In this document: positions 1 to 7,182 of the stretch, one piece after another
Numbering within the stretch: the stretch's first letter is position 1
How the letters are laid out: each line of letters starts with the position of its first letter
Assembly: GCA_023442215.1 (NCBI GenBank)
Contig: JAEZMP010000548.1
Location: 1 to 16,986, forward strand
From: Pseudomonadota bacterium
GTDB taxonomy: Bacteria > Pseudomonadota > Alphaproteobacteria > Rhizobiales > Segnochrobactraceae
Length of the DNA stretch: 16,986 nucleotides
Direction of reading: 5' to 3'
The notes under the pieces: model-generated
What the model saw: the letters and a program-made list of their open reading frames with translations, nothing else
Told to the model about the DNA's origin: nothing
Database searches by the model: none
Translations under genes and position numbers: made by a program

Positions 1-2
1 AG

Positions 3-662
3 TCGGGCGAGATCGTCGGCATCGCCGGCGTTTCCGGCAACGGCCAGTCGGAGCTGGTGGAGGCGCTGTCCGGCCAGCGGCCGCTCGAAGACGGCCGGCT
101 GTTCATCCACGGCAAGGCCTACGAGCCGGTGCGCGAGCAGATGGACGGCTACAAGGTGTTCGGTCTGCCCGAGGAGCCACTGAAGAACGCCGCCGTGCCG
201 CAGATGACCGTCGCGGAGAACATCGCCTTCCGCTCGTTCGACAAGCCGCCGATCGCCTCGCTCGGCTGGTGGCTGTCGCCGAAGGTCATGCGCTCGAAGG
301 CCCGTGAGCTGATCGCCTCCTACCGCGTGAAGACGCCGTCGCCGGACGAGCCGATCCAGAATCTCTCCGGTGGCAACGTGCAGCGCGCGATCCTCGCCCG
401 CGAGCTTTCAGGCGACGTGGAGGTCCTGATCGTCGCCAATCCGTGCTTCGGCCTCGACTTCGCTTCCGTCTCGGAGATCCGGTCCCAGATCATGGACCAG
501 CGCAACCGCGGGGCCGCTGTCCTGCTGGTCTCCGAGGACCTCGACGAGATCCTCGAACTCGCCGACCGCGTCGCCGTGATGTCCGGCGGTCGCATCGACT
601 ATGTGGTCCCGATCGCCGAAGCCGACCGAACCTCCATCGGGCGCGCGATGGCCGGGCATTGA
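3..662 (+). CDS. Simple-sugar/nucleoside-type ABC transporter ATP-binding protein, C-terminal half (5' truncated)
   Basis: This is the second nucleotide-binding domain of a double-ATPase ABC importer subunit of the RbsA/YufO (BmpA-associated) kind; the open frame enters from the left edge, so the first domain and start lie outside. A Walker A-like segment GVSGNGQSE (bases 27-53) has Gln where Lys is canonical, and the signature LSGGNVQRAILARELS is intact (about 363-410). The Walker B region reads VLIVANPCFGLDF, with the usual Asp-Glu pair replaced. A degenerate second ATPase is normal for this family. The protein would power uptake through a two-permease complex. Its stop is 23 bases before the next start, so it very likely belongs to the same operon and probably imports the substrate handled downstream. 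BmpA-type relatives carry nucleosides or similar heterocycles; the actual substrate cannot be read from the sequence. Confidence 0.88.
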   Translation, partial: SGEIVGIAGVSGNGQSELVEALSGQRPLEDGRLFIHGKAYEPVREQMDGYKVFGLPEEPLKNAAVPQMTVAENIAFRSFDKPPIASLGWWLSPKVMRSKARELIASYRVKTPSPDEPIQNLSGGNVQRAILARELSGDVEVLIVANPCFGLDFASVSEIRSQIMDQRNRGAAVLLVSEDLDEILELADRVAVMSGGRIDYVVPIAEADRTSIGRAMAGH

Positions 663-685
663 ACACAGCCGACAGGAAAGACGTC

Positions 686-1384
686 ATGACCGCCCCCATC
701 ACCGTCGATGCGCAGCCGTTCGCCTACAGTTTCGATCCTGCCCGGACCGCTCTGATCGTGATCGACATGCAGCGCGACTTCATCGAGCCCGGCGGGTTCG
801 GTGAAACCCTCGGCAACGATGTCGGGCTGCTGCAGGCCATCGTCCCGACGGTCGCGGACCTGATCGGCCTGTTCCGGTCCCGGGGCTGGCTGGTGATCCA
901 CACCCGCGAAGGCCACAAGCAGGATCTTTCTGATTGTCCGCCGGCCAAGCGGGAGCGTGGGGCGCCGTCGCTGCGCATCGGCGATCCCGGCCCGATGGGC
1001 CGAATCCTCATCCACGGCGAGCCCGGTCACGGCCTCGTCGAGGCCTGCGCCGCGCTGCCGAACGAGCCGGTGATCGACAAGCCCGGCAAGGGCTCGTTCT
1101 ACGGCACGCACCTCGGGGTACTGCTCGCGGATCACGGCATCACCCACCTCGTGCTCGCGGGCGTCACGACGGAAGTGTGCGTGCAGACCACCATGCGCGA
1201 GGCCAACGACCGCGGCTTCGAGTGCCTGCTGGTCGAAGATGCCACGGAGAGCTACTTTCCTGCCTTCAAGGCGGCGACGCTCGACATGATCCGTGCCCAG
1301 GGCGGCATCGTCGGCTGGACCGCCCCCCTCGCAGCCCTGAAGGAGGCCGTCGCCCGACGGATGCCCGATGCCCTCAGCGCCTGA
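686..1384 (+). CDS. biuH: Cysteine hydrolase, isochorismatase family, biuret hydrolase-like
   Basis: A 232-residue cysteine hydrolase that would cleave an amide or ureide bond through a Cys-Asp-Lys triad. Visible triad residues are D27 in VIDMQRDF, K132 in DKPGKGSF and C165 in TTEVCVQTT, all in the family order. The segments HTREGH (72-77), RIGDPGPMGRIL (97-108) and MREANDRGFECLL closely resemble what I remember of the rhizobial biuret hydrolase, which makes allophanate and ammonia from biuret. RutB-type ureidoacrylate hydrolases are the nearest alternative. The ATG at 686 is preceded by AGGAAAG (674-680). The 3' end overlaps the next gene by 17 bases, implying translational coupling. The presence of AtzE/AtzG/AtzH and AtzF homologues nearby favours a biuret-like substrate, but specificity is inferred. 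Confidence 0.85.
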   Translation: MTAPITVDAQPFAYSFDPARTALIVIDMQRDFIEPGGFGETLGNDVGLLQAIVPTVADLIGLFRSRGWLVIHTREGHKQDLSDCPPAKRERGAPSLRIGDPGPMGRILIHGEPGHGLVEACAALPNEPVIDKPGKGSFYGTHLGVLLADHGITHLVLAGVTTEVCVQTTMREANDRGFECLLVEDATESYFPAFKAATLDMIRAQGGIVGWTAPLAALKEAVARRMPDALSA

Positions 1385-1571
1385 AGTCGCCGCCCCGTTC
1401 GATGCCGAAGCCCATGTCGCCCACATGGCCGGCGTGCTCGGCCTGACGATCCTGCCCGAATGGCAGGCCGGCGTTGCCGCCAACATGAAGGTGACGGCCG
1501 CCCAGGCCGCGCTCGTCACGGCTTTCCCACTCGACGACCACGTCGAGCCAGCCTTCGCGTTCGAAGCCTGA
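1368..1571 (+). CDS. atzG: AtzG-like small subunit (DUF4089)
   Basis: A 67-residue protein placed directly before an AtzE-type amidase. Residues 11-40 (F-D-A-E-A-H-V-A-H-M then GLTILPEW, then GVAANM) and the following helix (AAQAALVTAFPL) fit the GatC/DUF4089 pattern. In Pseudomonas ADP, AtzG is the GatC-like partner that stabilises AtzE, the 1-carboxybiuret hydrolase; HpxX is the equivalent in oxalurate clusters. The start lies inside the end of the upstream hydrolase gene (17-base overlap). The nearest AGGAGG (1341-1346) is about 21 bases away, so translation may depend on coupling to the upstream gene. No catalytic residues are expected. It ends 54 bases before the chosen amidase start. 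Family assignment rests on size, pattern and position. Confidence 0.8.
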   Translation: MPSAPEVAAPFDAEAHVAHMAGVLGLTILPEWQAGVAANMKVTAAQAALVTAFPLDDHVEPAFAFEA

Positions 1572-1625
1572 GAATGTCCGCTTCGTTCCTGTTTCCGCTT
1601 GCCGCCGCGTTGGAGTGAGACCGCG

Positions 1626-3074
1626 ATGGACCAGAGTGCGCCCGGAGGCTCCGGCCTCGAACCCGTGACCGCACTGCTCGACGGACCGGCGTCCGCCATT
1701 GCCGATGCGGTCAATGGACGGCGCGTCAGCTCGCGGATGGTCGCCGAAGCCGCGCTCGCGCGGATCGCCGCCGCAAATCCCGTCGTCAACGCCTTCACCG
1801 ATGTCACGGCGGCGCGAGCGCTCGCCGAAGCCGATGATGTGGATGCCGCCGTCGCCCAGGGGCGGACGCTGCCGCTCGCCGGCGTGCCGTATTCGGTGAA
1901 GAACCTGTTCGATATCGAGGGCATTACCACGCGCGCGGGCTCGCGCATCAACCGCGATCATCCGCCGGCAACCGCAGACGGCCCGCTCGTCTTGCGGGCG
2001 AAGGCGGCCGGGGCAATCCTCACAGGTTCTGTGAATATGGGCGAATATGCCTATGACTTCACAGGAGAAAACGTCCACGACAGCAACGCGCGCAATCCAC
2101 ACGATCTCGACCGCATGTCCGGCGGCTCCTCCGGCGGATCGGGAACGGCGGTGGCGGCGGGCCTGTCGTCGTTCTCGCTCGGCTCCGACACCAACGGCTC
2201 GATCCGCGTGCCCGCGTCCTTCTGCGGGCTGTTCGGACTGAAGCCGACCTTCGGTCGCCTCAGCCGCTCCGGCACCTTCCCGTTCACGCCGAGCCTCGAC
2301 CATCTCGGCCCGTTCGCCCGCTCTGCCCGTGACCTCGCGCTGATCTTCGATCTGCTGCAGGGCTGGGATGACGGCGACACCTCGCTGGCGCGCCGACCGG
2401 CCATCGCGACGCGCGACACGCTGGAGTTGGGCATCGGCGACCTTCGGATCGCGCGCGCCGGCGGCTATTTCACCGAACGCCTCGGCCCGGACGCGGAGAT
2501 GGCGATGAAGATCGTCGCCGATGCACTTTCCGTCGACCGCGTCGTCGACGTGCCGGAGGCGCACCGCGCCCGCGCCGCGGCCTATGTCATCACCACCGCG
2601 GAATCGGCCACCGTGCATCTCGACCGCCTGCGGAAGCGGGCCGGCGACTTCGACCCGGCGACCCGCGACCGCTTCCTGTCCGGGGCGATGGTCCCGACGC
2701 CGTGGTATGTCGCGGCTCACCGCTTCCGGTCCTGGTTCAAGGCCTCGATGGCCCGCATCTTCGAGAGCGTGGATGCCCTTATCGCCCCGGCGACGCCGTT
2801 TCCCGCCCTCCGTTCGGGAACGGCCACCATCACGCTCGGCGGCGTTGAGGTGCCGGCGCGGCCGAACATCGGCATCTTCACACAGCCGATCAGCTTCGTC
2901 GGCCTGCCTGTCGCCGCTGTTCCGGTCTGGCCGCAAGGCGAAGATGGGCTCCCGATCGCCGTTCAGGTGATTGCGCCCGCGTGGCGGGAGGATATTGCGC
3001 TGCGGATCGCCCATGGTCTGCAGGTGGCGGGTGTCGCCCGCGCGCCGGTCGCGCAGCGGTTCCGGGGAGCCTGA
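1626..3074 (+). CDS. atzE: AtzE-family amidohydrolase (amidase signature)
   Basis: A 482-residue amidase-signature enzyme with a full Ser-cisSer-Lys triad: K92 in PYSVKNLFD, S168 in SGGSSGGSG and S192 in SDTNGSIRVPA. The spacing of 76 and 24 residues matches the family. AtzE removes one amide nitrogen from 1-carboxybiuret to give urea-1,3-dicarboxylate plus ammonia; HpxY of oxalurate clusters is a close relative. The flanking AtzG-like and AtzH-like genes make this subgroup much more likely than GatA or a general amidase. I chose ATG 1626 because GGAG (1612-1615) sits 10 bases upstream; an in-frame TTG at 1599 would add nine residues with no better ribosome site. The stop at 3072-3074 is one base before the next ATG. 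The exact substrate is inferred from context. Confidence 0.88.
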   Translation: MDQSAPGGSGLEPVTALLDGPASAIADAVNGRRVSSRMVAEAALARIAAANPVVNAFTDVTAARALAEADDVDAAVAQGRTLPLAGVPYSVKNLFDIEGITTRAGSRINRDHPPATADGPLVLRAKAAGAILTGSVNMGEYAYDFTGENVHDSNARNPHDLDRMSGGSSGGSGTAVAAGLSSFSLGSDTNGSIRVPASFCGLFGLKPTFGRLSRSGTFPFTPSLDHLGPFARSARDLALIFDLLQGWDDGDTSLARRPAIATRDTLELGIGDLRIARAGGYFTERLGPDAEMAMKIVADALSVDRVVDVPEAHRARAAAYVITTAESATVHLDRLRKRAGDFDPATRDRFLSGAMVPTPWYVAAHRFRSWFKASMARIFESVDALIAPATPFPALRSGTATITLGGVEVPARPNIGIFTQPISFVGLPVAAVPVWPQGEDGLPIAVQVIAPAWREDIALRIAHGLQVAGVARAPVAQRFRGA

Positions 3075-3075
3075 G

Positions 3076-3879
3076 ATGACCGACAGCCGCGAACGCGCCG
3101 CGCGCTGGGCGGGCCGCAACGGCGCGAAGGACGCGCTCCGGGACGAGGTGTGGGCGCGCATGGTCGCGCTCGGCATCAATGTCGGCCCGGTCGAAAGCCG
3201 GATTCCGAACTTCGCCGGCGCGGACATGGCGGCCCTTCGACTGTCGCAACTGCCGGCGTGGAAGACGGCGCGGGTGGTGAAGTGCAACCCCGATCCCCCG
3301 CAGATTCCGGTTCGCCTGCGCGCCCTCTACGACGGCAAGATCGTCTACGCGCCCGTGCCGGAACTCGTCGAAGGCCTGCCGTTCGTGCGCCTCGATCCGG
3401 CCGCGCTCGCCGCGGCCGGCGTCCAGTTCGAGTTCGCCGCGACCTCCCAGGGCTTCCTGCAGGTCGGCGAGCCCGTACGGTTCGAGGAGATGGAGACGCT
3501 CGATTTCGTCGTGGTCGGTTGCGTGGCCGTCGGCCGCGCCGGTGGCCGGACAGGCAAGGGCGGCGGCTTCGCCGATCTCGAGCTCGGCATATTCCGGGAA
3601 CTCGGCAAGCTCGGCCCGGCGGCGCCGATTGCGACGACGGTTCATTCCTGTCAGGTCGTCGCTGACGATCTGTTGCCGATGATGCCCCACGATTCCGCGC
3701 TCGACATCATCGCCACGGACGCGGAGTTGATCGAAACCCGCACGGCCTTCGCTCAGCCGGTCGGCGTGGCGTGGGACGAGGTCCAGCCGGACCAGTATGC
3801 CTCGATCCCCTTCCTCGCCGATCTGCGCCGCCGCATCGAGCGGCAGCGCGCCGGCGAGGACGCGGGCGCCCGGCAATGA
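3076..3879 (+). CDS. 5-formyltetrahydrofolate cyclo-ligase-like protein of unknown role
   Basis: A 267-residue protein distantly like MTHFS/5-formyl-THF cyclo-ligase. An N-terminal helix (AKDALRDEVWARMVALG, 17-33) resembles the start of that fold. LDFVVVGCVAV (142-152) matches the core strand, GRTGKGGGFADLELG (157-171) replaces the usual GRGGGYYD glycine loop, and PMMPHDSALDIIATD (201-215) matches the PHD...DaVVTD motif. True MTHFS proteins are about 180-200 residues, so this one is longer and carries a divergent loop. It resembles the MTHFSD-like branch whose function is not established. ATG 3076 follows AGG/GGGAG (3065-3069) and begins directly after the amidase stop, so it is co-translated with the nitrogen operon. 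Family membership is fairly clear. A role in folate metabolism is doubtful; a ligase or nucleotide-binding role in ureide breakdown is speculation. Confidence 0.78.
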   Translation: MTDSRERAARWAGRNGAKDALRDEVWARMVALGINVGPVESRIPNFAGADMAALRLSQLPAWKTARVVKCNPDPPQIPVRLRALYDGKIVYAPVPELVEGLPFVRLDPAALAAAGVQFEFAATSQGFLQVGEPVRFEEMETLDFVVVGCVAVGRAGGRTGKGGGFADLELGIFRELGKLGPAAPIATTVHSCQVVADDLLPMMPHDSALDIIATDAELIETRTAFAQPVGVAWDEVQPDQYASIPFLADLRRRIERQRAGEDAGARQ

Positions 3880-3922
3880 AGCGTGTCGCCGGCTGCGGTC
3901 GGCCTGTACCGGAGTGATCGCC

Positions 3923-4345
3923 TTGCCGCCTGCCCCGCCGTCCGCCGTGGAGATCGACATCCCCGAGGTAAAGAGCGAACTCGAAGCCGTGTTCGCGCGC
4001 TACGAGGCCGCCCTCGTCACCAACGACGTCGCGACGCTCGACGCCCTGTTCTTCGATGCGCCGTCGACCGTCCGTTATGGCGAGAACGAGAATCTCTACG
4101 GCTTCGCCGAGATCGCGGCATTCCGCGCGCGCCGGTCGCCGCTGTTCCTCGGCCGCAGGCTGGAGCGGACCGTCATAACCACGTTCGGCCGCGACTACGG
4201 CGTCGCCTCGACACTCTATCGGCGTGAAAGCGCGACCGGCCGGCTCGGCCGCCAAAGCCAGACGTGGGTGAGGTTTCCGGATGGCTGGAAAATCGTCGCG
4301 GCGCACGTCAGCGCCATCGACGATCGCGAGGCACCGCGCGGCTGA
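3923..4345 (+). CDS. atzH: AtzH/HpxZ-like protein (DUF3225, SnoaL/NTF2-like fold)
   Basis: A protein of about 130-140 residues matching the DUF3225 family: VKSELEAVFARYEAALVTND, then LDALFF, TVRYGENENLYGFAEIAAFRARR, and near the end TWVRFPDGWKIVAAHVS. The NTF2-like ending W-K-I-V-A-A-H-V-S is typical. In Pseudomonas ADP, AtzH is the decarboxylating amidohydrolase that turns urea-1,3-dicarboxylate into allophanate; HpxZ is the relative in oxalurate clusters. The start is uncertain: TTG 3923 has GGAG (3911-3914) eight bases upstream, while GTG 3947 gives an N-terminus nearer the family norm but lacks a ribosome site, and GTG 3914 is also in frame. It lies 43 bases after the folate-ligase-like gene and is probably the last enzyme of the forward operon. 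Confidence 0.83.
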   Translation: MPPAPPSAVEIDIPEVKSELEAVFARYEAALVTNDVATLDALFFDAPSTVRYGENENLYGFAEIAAFRARRSPLFLGRRLERTVITTFGRDYGVASTLYRRESATGRLGRQSQTWVRFPDGWKIVAAHVSAIDDREAPRG

Positions 4346-4356
4346 GAGGGCGTCAA

Positions 4357-4386
4357 TTGACAATCCCGCCGGTCGCGTCCAAGTGA
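4357..4386 (+). promoter_or_regulatory. Possible promoter for the GntR regulator gene
   Basis: The 125-base gap before the regulator contains a consensus TTGACA (4357-4362). The expected -10 position, about 18 bases downstream, holds only AAGTGA (4381-4386), which is a poor match. The regulator may have its own weak promoter or be read from the operon. No copy of the inverted repeat found near atzF is present here. Confidence 0.25.
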
Positions 4387-4470
4387 AACGGAGAGGGATT
4401 TTGACGGGGCAGCGGGCTCCTCCCGATACCCGCGCGGCAACCGCCTTCTGCACGCACGAGAACGGATCCC

Positions 4471-5193
4471 ATGCCTTCATCCGATTCGCCCGAATCCGGT
4501 TCGAGCGGCAAGGCCGGCGCCTCGCCCGTCCGCGGCGGCGCAGCCGTCAAGCCGCGGCGGACGCGCGCGGAGGATCTGCGGCTGCAGCTTGCCGACGAGA
4601 TCGTCCGGGGCGTGCTCTCGCCCGGAACGGCACTGGATGAGATCGGCATCGCGACCCGGTTCGGCGTGTCGCGCACCCCGGTCCGGGAAGCCCTTCGTCA
4701 GCTTTCCTCGAGCGGCCTCGTCGAGCTACGCCCGCACCGCGGCGCCGTCGTCACCAGGCTTTCCGACGAGCGGCTGATGGAGATGTTCGTGGCGATGGCG
4801 GAACTGGAAGCCGTCTGCGCCGGCCTCGCCGCACAGAACATGACGGCGGCCGAGCGGCGGGAACTCGAAAGCGTCCACCGCGCGCTCTGCGATCTCGTCA
4901 CCGTCGGCGATCAGTTGCGCTATGCCGAGTTGAACGAGGTCTTCCACGGCACGCTCTACCGCGGCGCCCACAATGGCTACCTCGCGGAGCTGACCTTCGC
5001 GACCCGGTCGCGCCTCGCCCCGTTCCGACGGGCGCAGTTCCGCACCATCGGCCGGCTCGGCGAGTCCTATGAGGAACACGATCGGGTGGTGCAGGCGATC
5101 CTGCGCGGTGACCGCCTAACCGCACAGCAGGAAATGCGCGCCCACATAGGCATCGTGAAGAACAGCTTCGACCGCTACGCCGAGGCGCTCTGA
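4471..5193 (+). CDS. GntR-family transcriptional regulator (FadR/FCD subfamily)
   Basis: A 240-residue DNA-binding regulator. The winged helix-turn-helix spans roughly 33-97, with GVSRTPVREALRQLSSSGLVEL (65-86) as the recognition region and RPHRGAVV as the wing. An FCD ligand domain occupies about 103-230. The metal/ligand residues expected in FCD proteins are present: N155 and H159 (NEVFHG), H203 (EEH) and H225 (RAH). A low-complexity Ser/Gly-rich tail (1-30) precedes the DNA-binding domain; the ribosome site is weak (GAGAACGG), so a start further downstream is possible. It sits between the AtzH gene and the convergent allophanate hydrolase gene and is the obvious local regulator of ureide nitrogen use, probably a repressor relieved by a pathway carboxylate. 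The likely operator is the inverted repeat upstream of atzF. Confidence 0.9.
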   Translation: MPSSDSPESGSSGKAGASPVRGGAAVKPRRTRAEDLRLQLADEIVRGVLSPGTALDEIGIATRFGVSRTPVREALRQLSSSGLVELRPHRGAVVTRLSDERLMEMFVAMAELEAVCAGLAAQNMTAAERRELESVHRALCDLVTVGDQLRYAELNEVFHGTLYRGAHNGYLAELTFATRSRLAPFRRAQFRTIGRLGESYEEHDRVVQAILRGDRLTAQQEMRAHIGIVKNSFDRYAEAL

Positions 5194-5220
5194 CGCTTCC
5201 GCTGGCGCGGCCGTCATCGG

Positions 5221-5269
5221 AAGTCCCACAGGCAAGGGATGCCCCGGCGCGGCACCCTTCCCGGGACTT
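5221..5269. terminator. Convergent hairpin terminator between GntR gene and atzF
   Basis: The 89-base gap between the two convergent genes contains a nested hairpin. The outer arms AAGTCCC (5221-5227) and GGGACTT (5263-5269) pair perfectly. Inside, AAGGG (5234-5238) pairs with CCCTT (5255-5259) and TGCC (5240-5243) with GGCA (5251-5254). There is no long T-run on either side, so the structure may act in both directions without being a classical intrinsic terminator. Confidence 0.6.
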
Positions 5270-5282
5270 GGCTTGCTGGCGG

Positions 5283-7109
5283 TCACGCGTCCGCCGTGGC
5301 CTCGACATAGGCGCGCCAGCCGCCGAACCGGGTGATGTCGAGCGCGCCGTTCACCCCGATCGCCTCGCACAGGAATCCGGGAACCGCGCCGCCGTCCGCG
5401 AGCCTTACGGATCCTATGGTCAGCGGCGACGGCACCTTCGCCACGAAGTCGGCAAATCCCGCCGGCGGCAGCGCCCAGATTTCGAGGGCGATCTCCTCGC
5501 CCTCCTCCGGACCGACACGCAGCAGGCCCGGGCGCTGCGCGCCCTCGCCCTGCCGCGCCAGGGCATAGAGCCGGTAATGCGGCCCGGTGTGGGTCGCGCG
5601 CACGAACTGACCCCCGCGCGACGTGAGTTCACCGTTGAGCGGCATGCCCGAGAGGTGCGCGCCGACGACACCGAGTTCGATCAGCTGCCCGGACGCGGCA
5701 ACTGCGGGCGCCACCGACCGGATGGCCGGGGATTCCGGTTGCGGACGGCGGGTGGCGCCGAGCGGCGTCGCTGCCAGCGCATGGAGCGCGGCGCCGAGCG
5801 GCGCGAGGAAGCCGTCGCGACCGGCGGGCGCGATCAGGGTGATTCCGGCCGGCAGGCCATCGCCGCGGAACGGCCCGGGCACCGCGAGCGCGCAGAGATC
5901 GAGCAGATTGACGAAGTTGGTGTAGGTGCCGAGCCTGCTGTTCGGGCCGATGGGATCGGCCTCCAGATCCGCGACCGTGGCGATGCCGGGAATCGAGGGC
6001 ACCATCAGCGCGTCGATCTCCTGCCAGAGCGGCGCCGCCTCGCGCGCGAGCGCCGCGAGACGATAGCGGCCGACGAAGGCATCCACCGCCGAGAACCGCC
6101 CGGCGCCGGAGATGATCCGCCGCGTCACCGGCAGCAGGGTTTCGATGTCGGAACTGAGGAAATCACGGCAGCCGGCATAGCGCTCCGCCACCCAGGGGCC
6201 ATCGTAGAGCAACGAGGCAACGGCAAACAGCGGCGACATGTCGACCGGCACGAGCCGGGCACCGGCTTCCTCCGCCAGGGCTAGCGAGGCATCGAACGCG
6301 GCCTCCGCGTTGGCGTCGCCGAAGAAGAGCCGGCTCGCCGCATCCGGGATCCCGAGTCGGAGCGCGGGGCGCGTGAGCGCTTCCGGCTGGAACGGCATCG
6401 GCCGCGAGAACGGATCGTCGCCGTCGTAGCCGGCTGCGACCGAGGCGACGGCCATGGCATCCGCGACCGTCAGGGCAAACACCGAAACGCAATCGAGCGT
6501 GCGGCAGGCAGGCACCACGCCGCGCGTCGACAGCAGCCCCAGGCTCGGCTTCAGCCCGACGACATTGTTGAGCGCGGCCGGCACGCGGCCGGATCCGGCG
6601 GTATCGGTGCCGAGGGCGAAGCTGACGATGCCGCGGGCGACCGCGACGCCCGACCCGGAGGACGAGCCGCCCGGCACGACGGCAGGATCGAACGGGTTAC
6701 GCGGCGCGGGATAGGGCGTGCGCACGCCGACGAGCCCGGTCGCGAACTGGTCGAGATTGGTCTTGCCGACCGGCAGCGCACCGGCGGCGACGAGCCGTTC
6801 CACGACCGTCGCCGAGCGCTCGGGCCGGTAGGCGAAGGCCGGGCATGCCGCCGTGGTCGGCAATCCCGCGAGATCGATATTGTCCTTGATCGCGAACGGC
6901 ACGCCCCACAGCGGATAACGCCCGGCATCGAACGGCGGCAGCGCCCGCGCCATGCCCATGAGGGTCTCACGGTCGTGAAGCGCGATGAAGATCCCGGGAT
7001 CGTCCGCCTCGGCAAGGCGCTCGAACACCTGCTCGATCACATCCACGGGGCTGAGGCCGGTGGCGTAGGCGGCATGCAGGCGAACCAGGTCGAAGTCGAG
7101 ATCGGCCAT
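5283..7109 (-). CDS. atzF: Allophanate hydrolase
   Basis: A 608-residue amidase-signature enzyme that hydrolyses allophanate to ammonia and CO2, the last step of biuret, cyanurate and ATP-dependent urea breakdown. The triad is K75 in FAIKDNIDL, S149 in PGGSSSGSG and S173 in TDTAGSGRVPAA; the last motif is typical of allophanate hydrolases. After the amidase domain (to about 450) there is a C-terminal domain of roughly 120 residues (GAHLSGMPLNGEL, then RLYAL, PGLLRV, and GFADFVAKVPSPLTIG) as in full-length AtzF/DUR1,2-type proteins; it aids assembly and may act on the N-carboxycarbamate intermediate. ATG 7109 is chosen because AGGAG lies five bases upstream on the coding strand; ATG 7154 would fall inside the operator/promoter. 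It is convergent with the regulator and completes the pathway begun by the forward operon. Confidence 0.95.
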   Translation of the reverse strand: MADLDFDLVRLHAAYATGLSPVDVIEQVFERLAEADDPGIFIALHDRETLMGMARALPPFDAGRYPLWGVPFAIKDNIDLAGLPTTAACPAFAYRPERSATVVERLVAAGALPVGKTNLDQFATGLVGVRTPYPAPRNPFDPAVVPGGSSSGSGVAVARGIVSFALGTDTAGSGRVPAALNNVVGLKPSLGLLSTRGVVPACRTLDCVSVFALTVADAMAVASVAAGYDGDDPFSRPMPFQPEALTRPALRLGIPDAASRLFFGDANAEAAFDASLALAEEAGARLVPVDMSPLFAVASLLYDGPWVAERYAGCRDFLSSDIETLLPVTRRIISGAGRFSAVDAFVGRYRLAALAREAAPLWQEIDALMVPSIPGIATVADLEADPIGPNSRLGTYTNFVNLLDLCALAVPGPFRGDGLPAGITLIAPAGRDGFLAPLGAALHALAATPLGATRRPQPESPAIRSVAPAVAASGQLIELGVVGAHLSGMPLNGELTSRGGQFVRATHTGPHYRLYALARQGEGAQRPGLLRVGPEEGEEIALEIWALPPAGFADFVAKVPSPLTIGSVRLADGGAVPGFLCEAIGVNGALDITRFGGWRAYVEATADA

Positions 7110-7143
7110 GGCGGCTCCTGGGCTAGCGGTGGAGGATCGATGG

Positions 7144-7182
7144 ATTGTATGCAAGTTTCAGGCCCGTCGTCATGCATACAAT
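7144..7182 (-). promoter_or_regulatory. Candidate GntR operator (inverted repeat) overlapping the atzF promoter
   Basis: A perfect 10-base inverted repeat, ATTGTATGCA (7144-7153) and TGCATACAAT (7173-7182), is separated by 19 bases, putting the arm centres 29 bases apart, close to three helical turns. Each arm is itself a near-palindrome of the TTGTATACAA type commonly bound by FadR-like GntR proteins. On the reverse strand, TACAAT (7149-7144) makes a good -10 and ATGACG (7173-7168) a fair -35 with an 18-base spacer. One arm covers the -10 and the other lies just upstream of the -35, the geometry of a repressor site. Binding by the regulator at 4471-5193 is inference. Confidence 0.6.

Noticed and set aside
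599..1951. Reverse-strand open frame of 450 codons opposite the biuret hydrolase-like gene
   Set aside because: Low-complexity Ala/Arg/Ser composition, no motif, and overlap with three well-supported forward genes.
1374..3287. Long reverse-strand open frame of 637 codons opposite the amidase
   Set aside because: The forward strand encodes AtzG, AtzE and the folate-ligase-like protein with clear motifs. The reverse translation is Arg/Gly/Asp-rich without any family pattern, as expected for antisense frames in high-GC DNA.
3797..3922. Upstream ATG (3797) as the AtzH start
   Set aside because: It would overlap the previous gene by 83 bases and add about 42 residues unlike the family; TTG 3923 with a nearby GGAG fits better.
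5268..6284. Forward-strand open frame of 338 codons opposite atzF
   Set aside because: Arg/Glu-rich shadow lacking motifs; it also runs through the convergent terminator.
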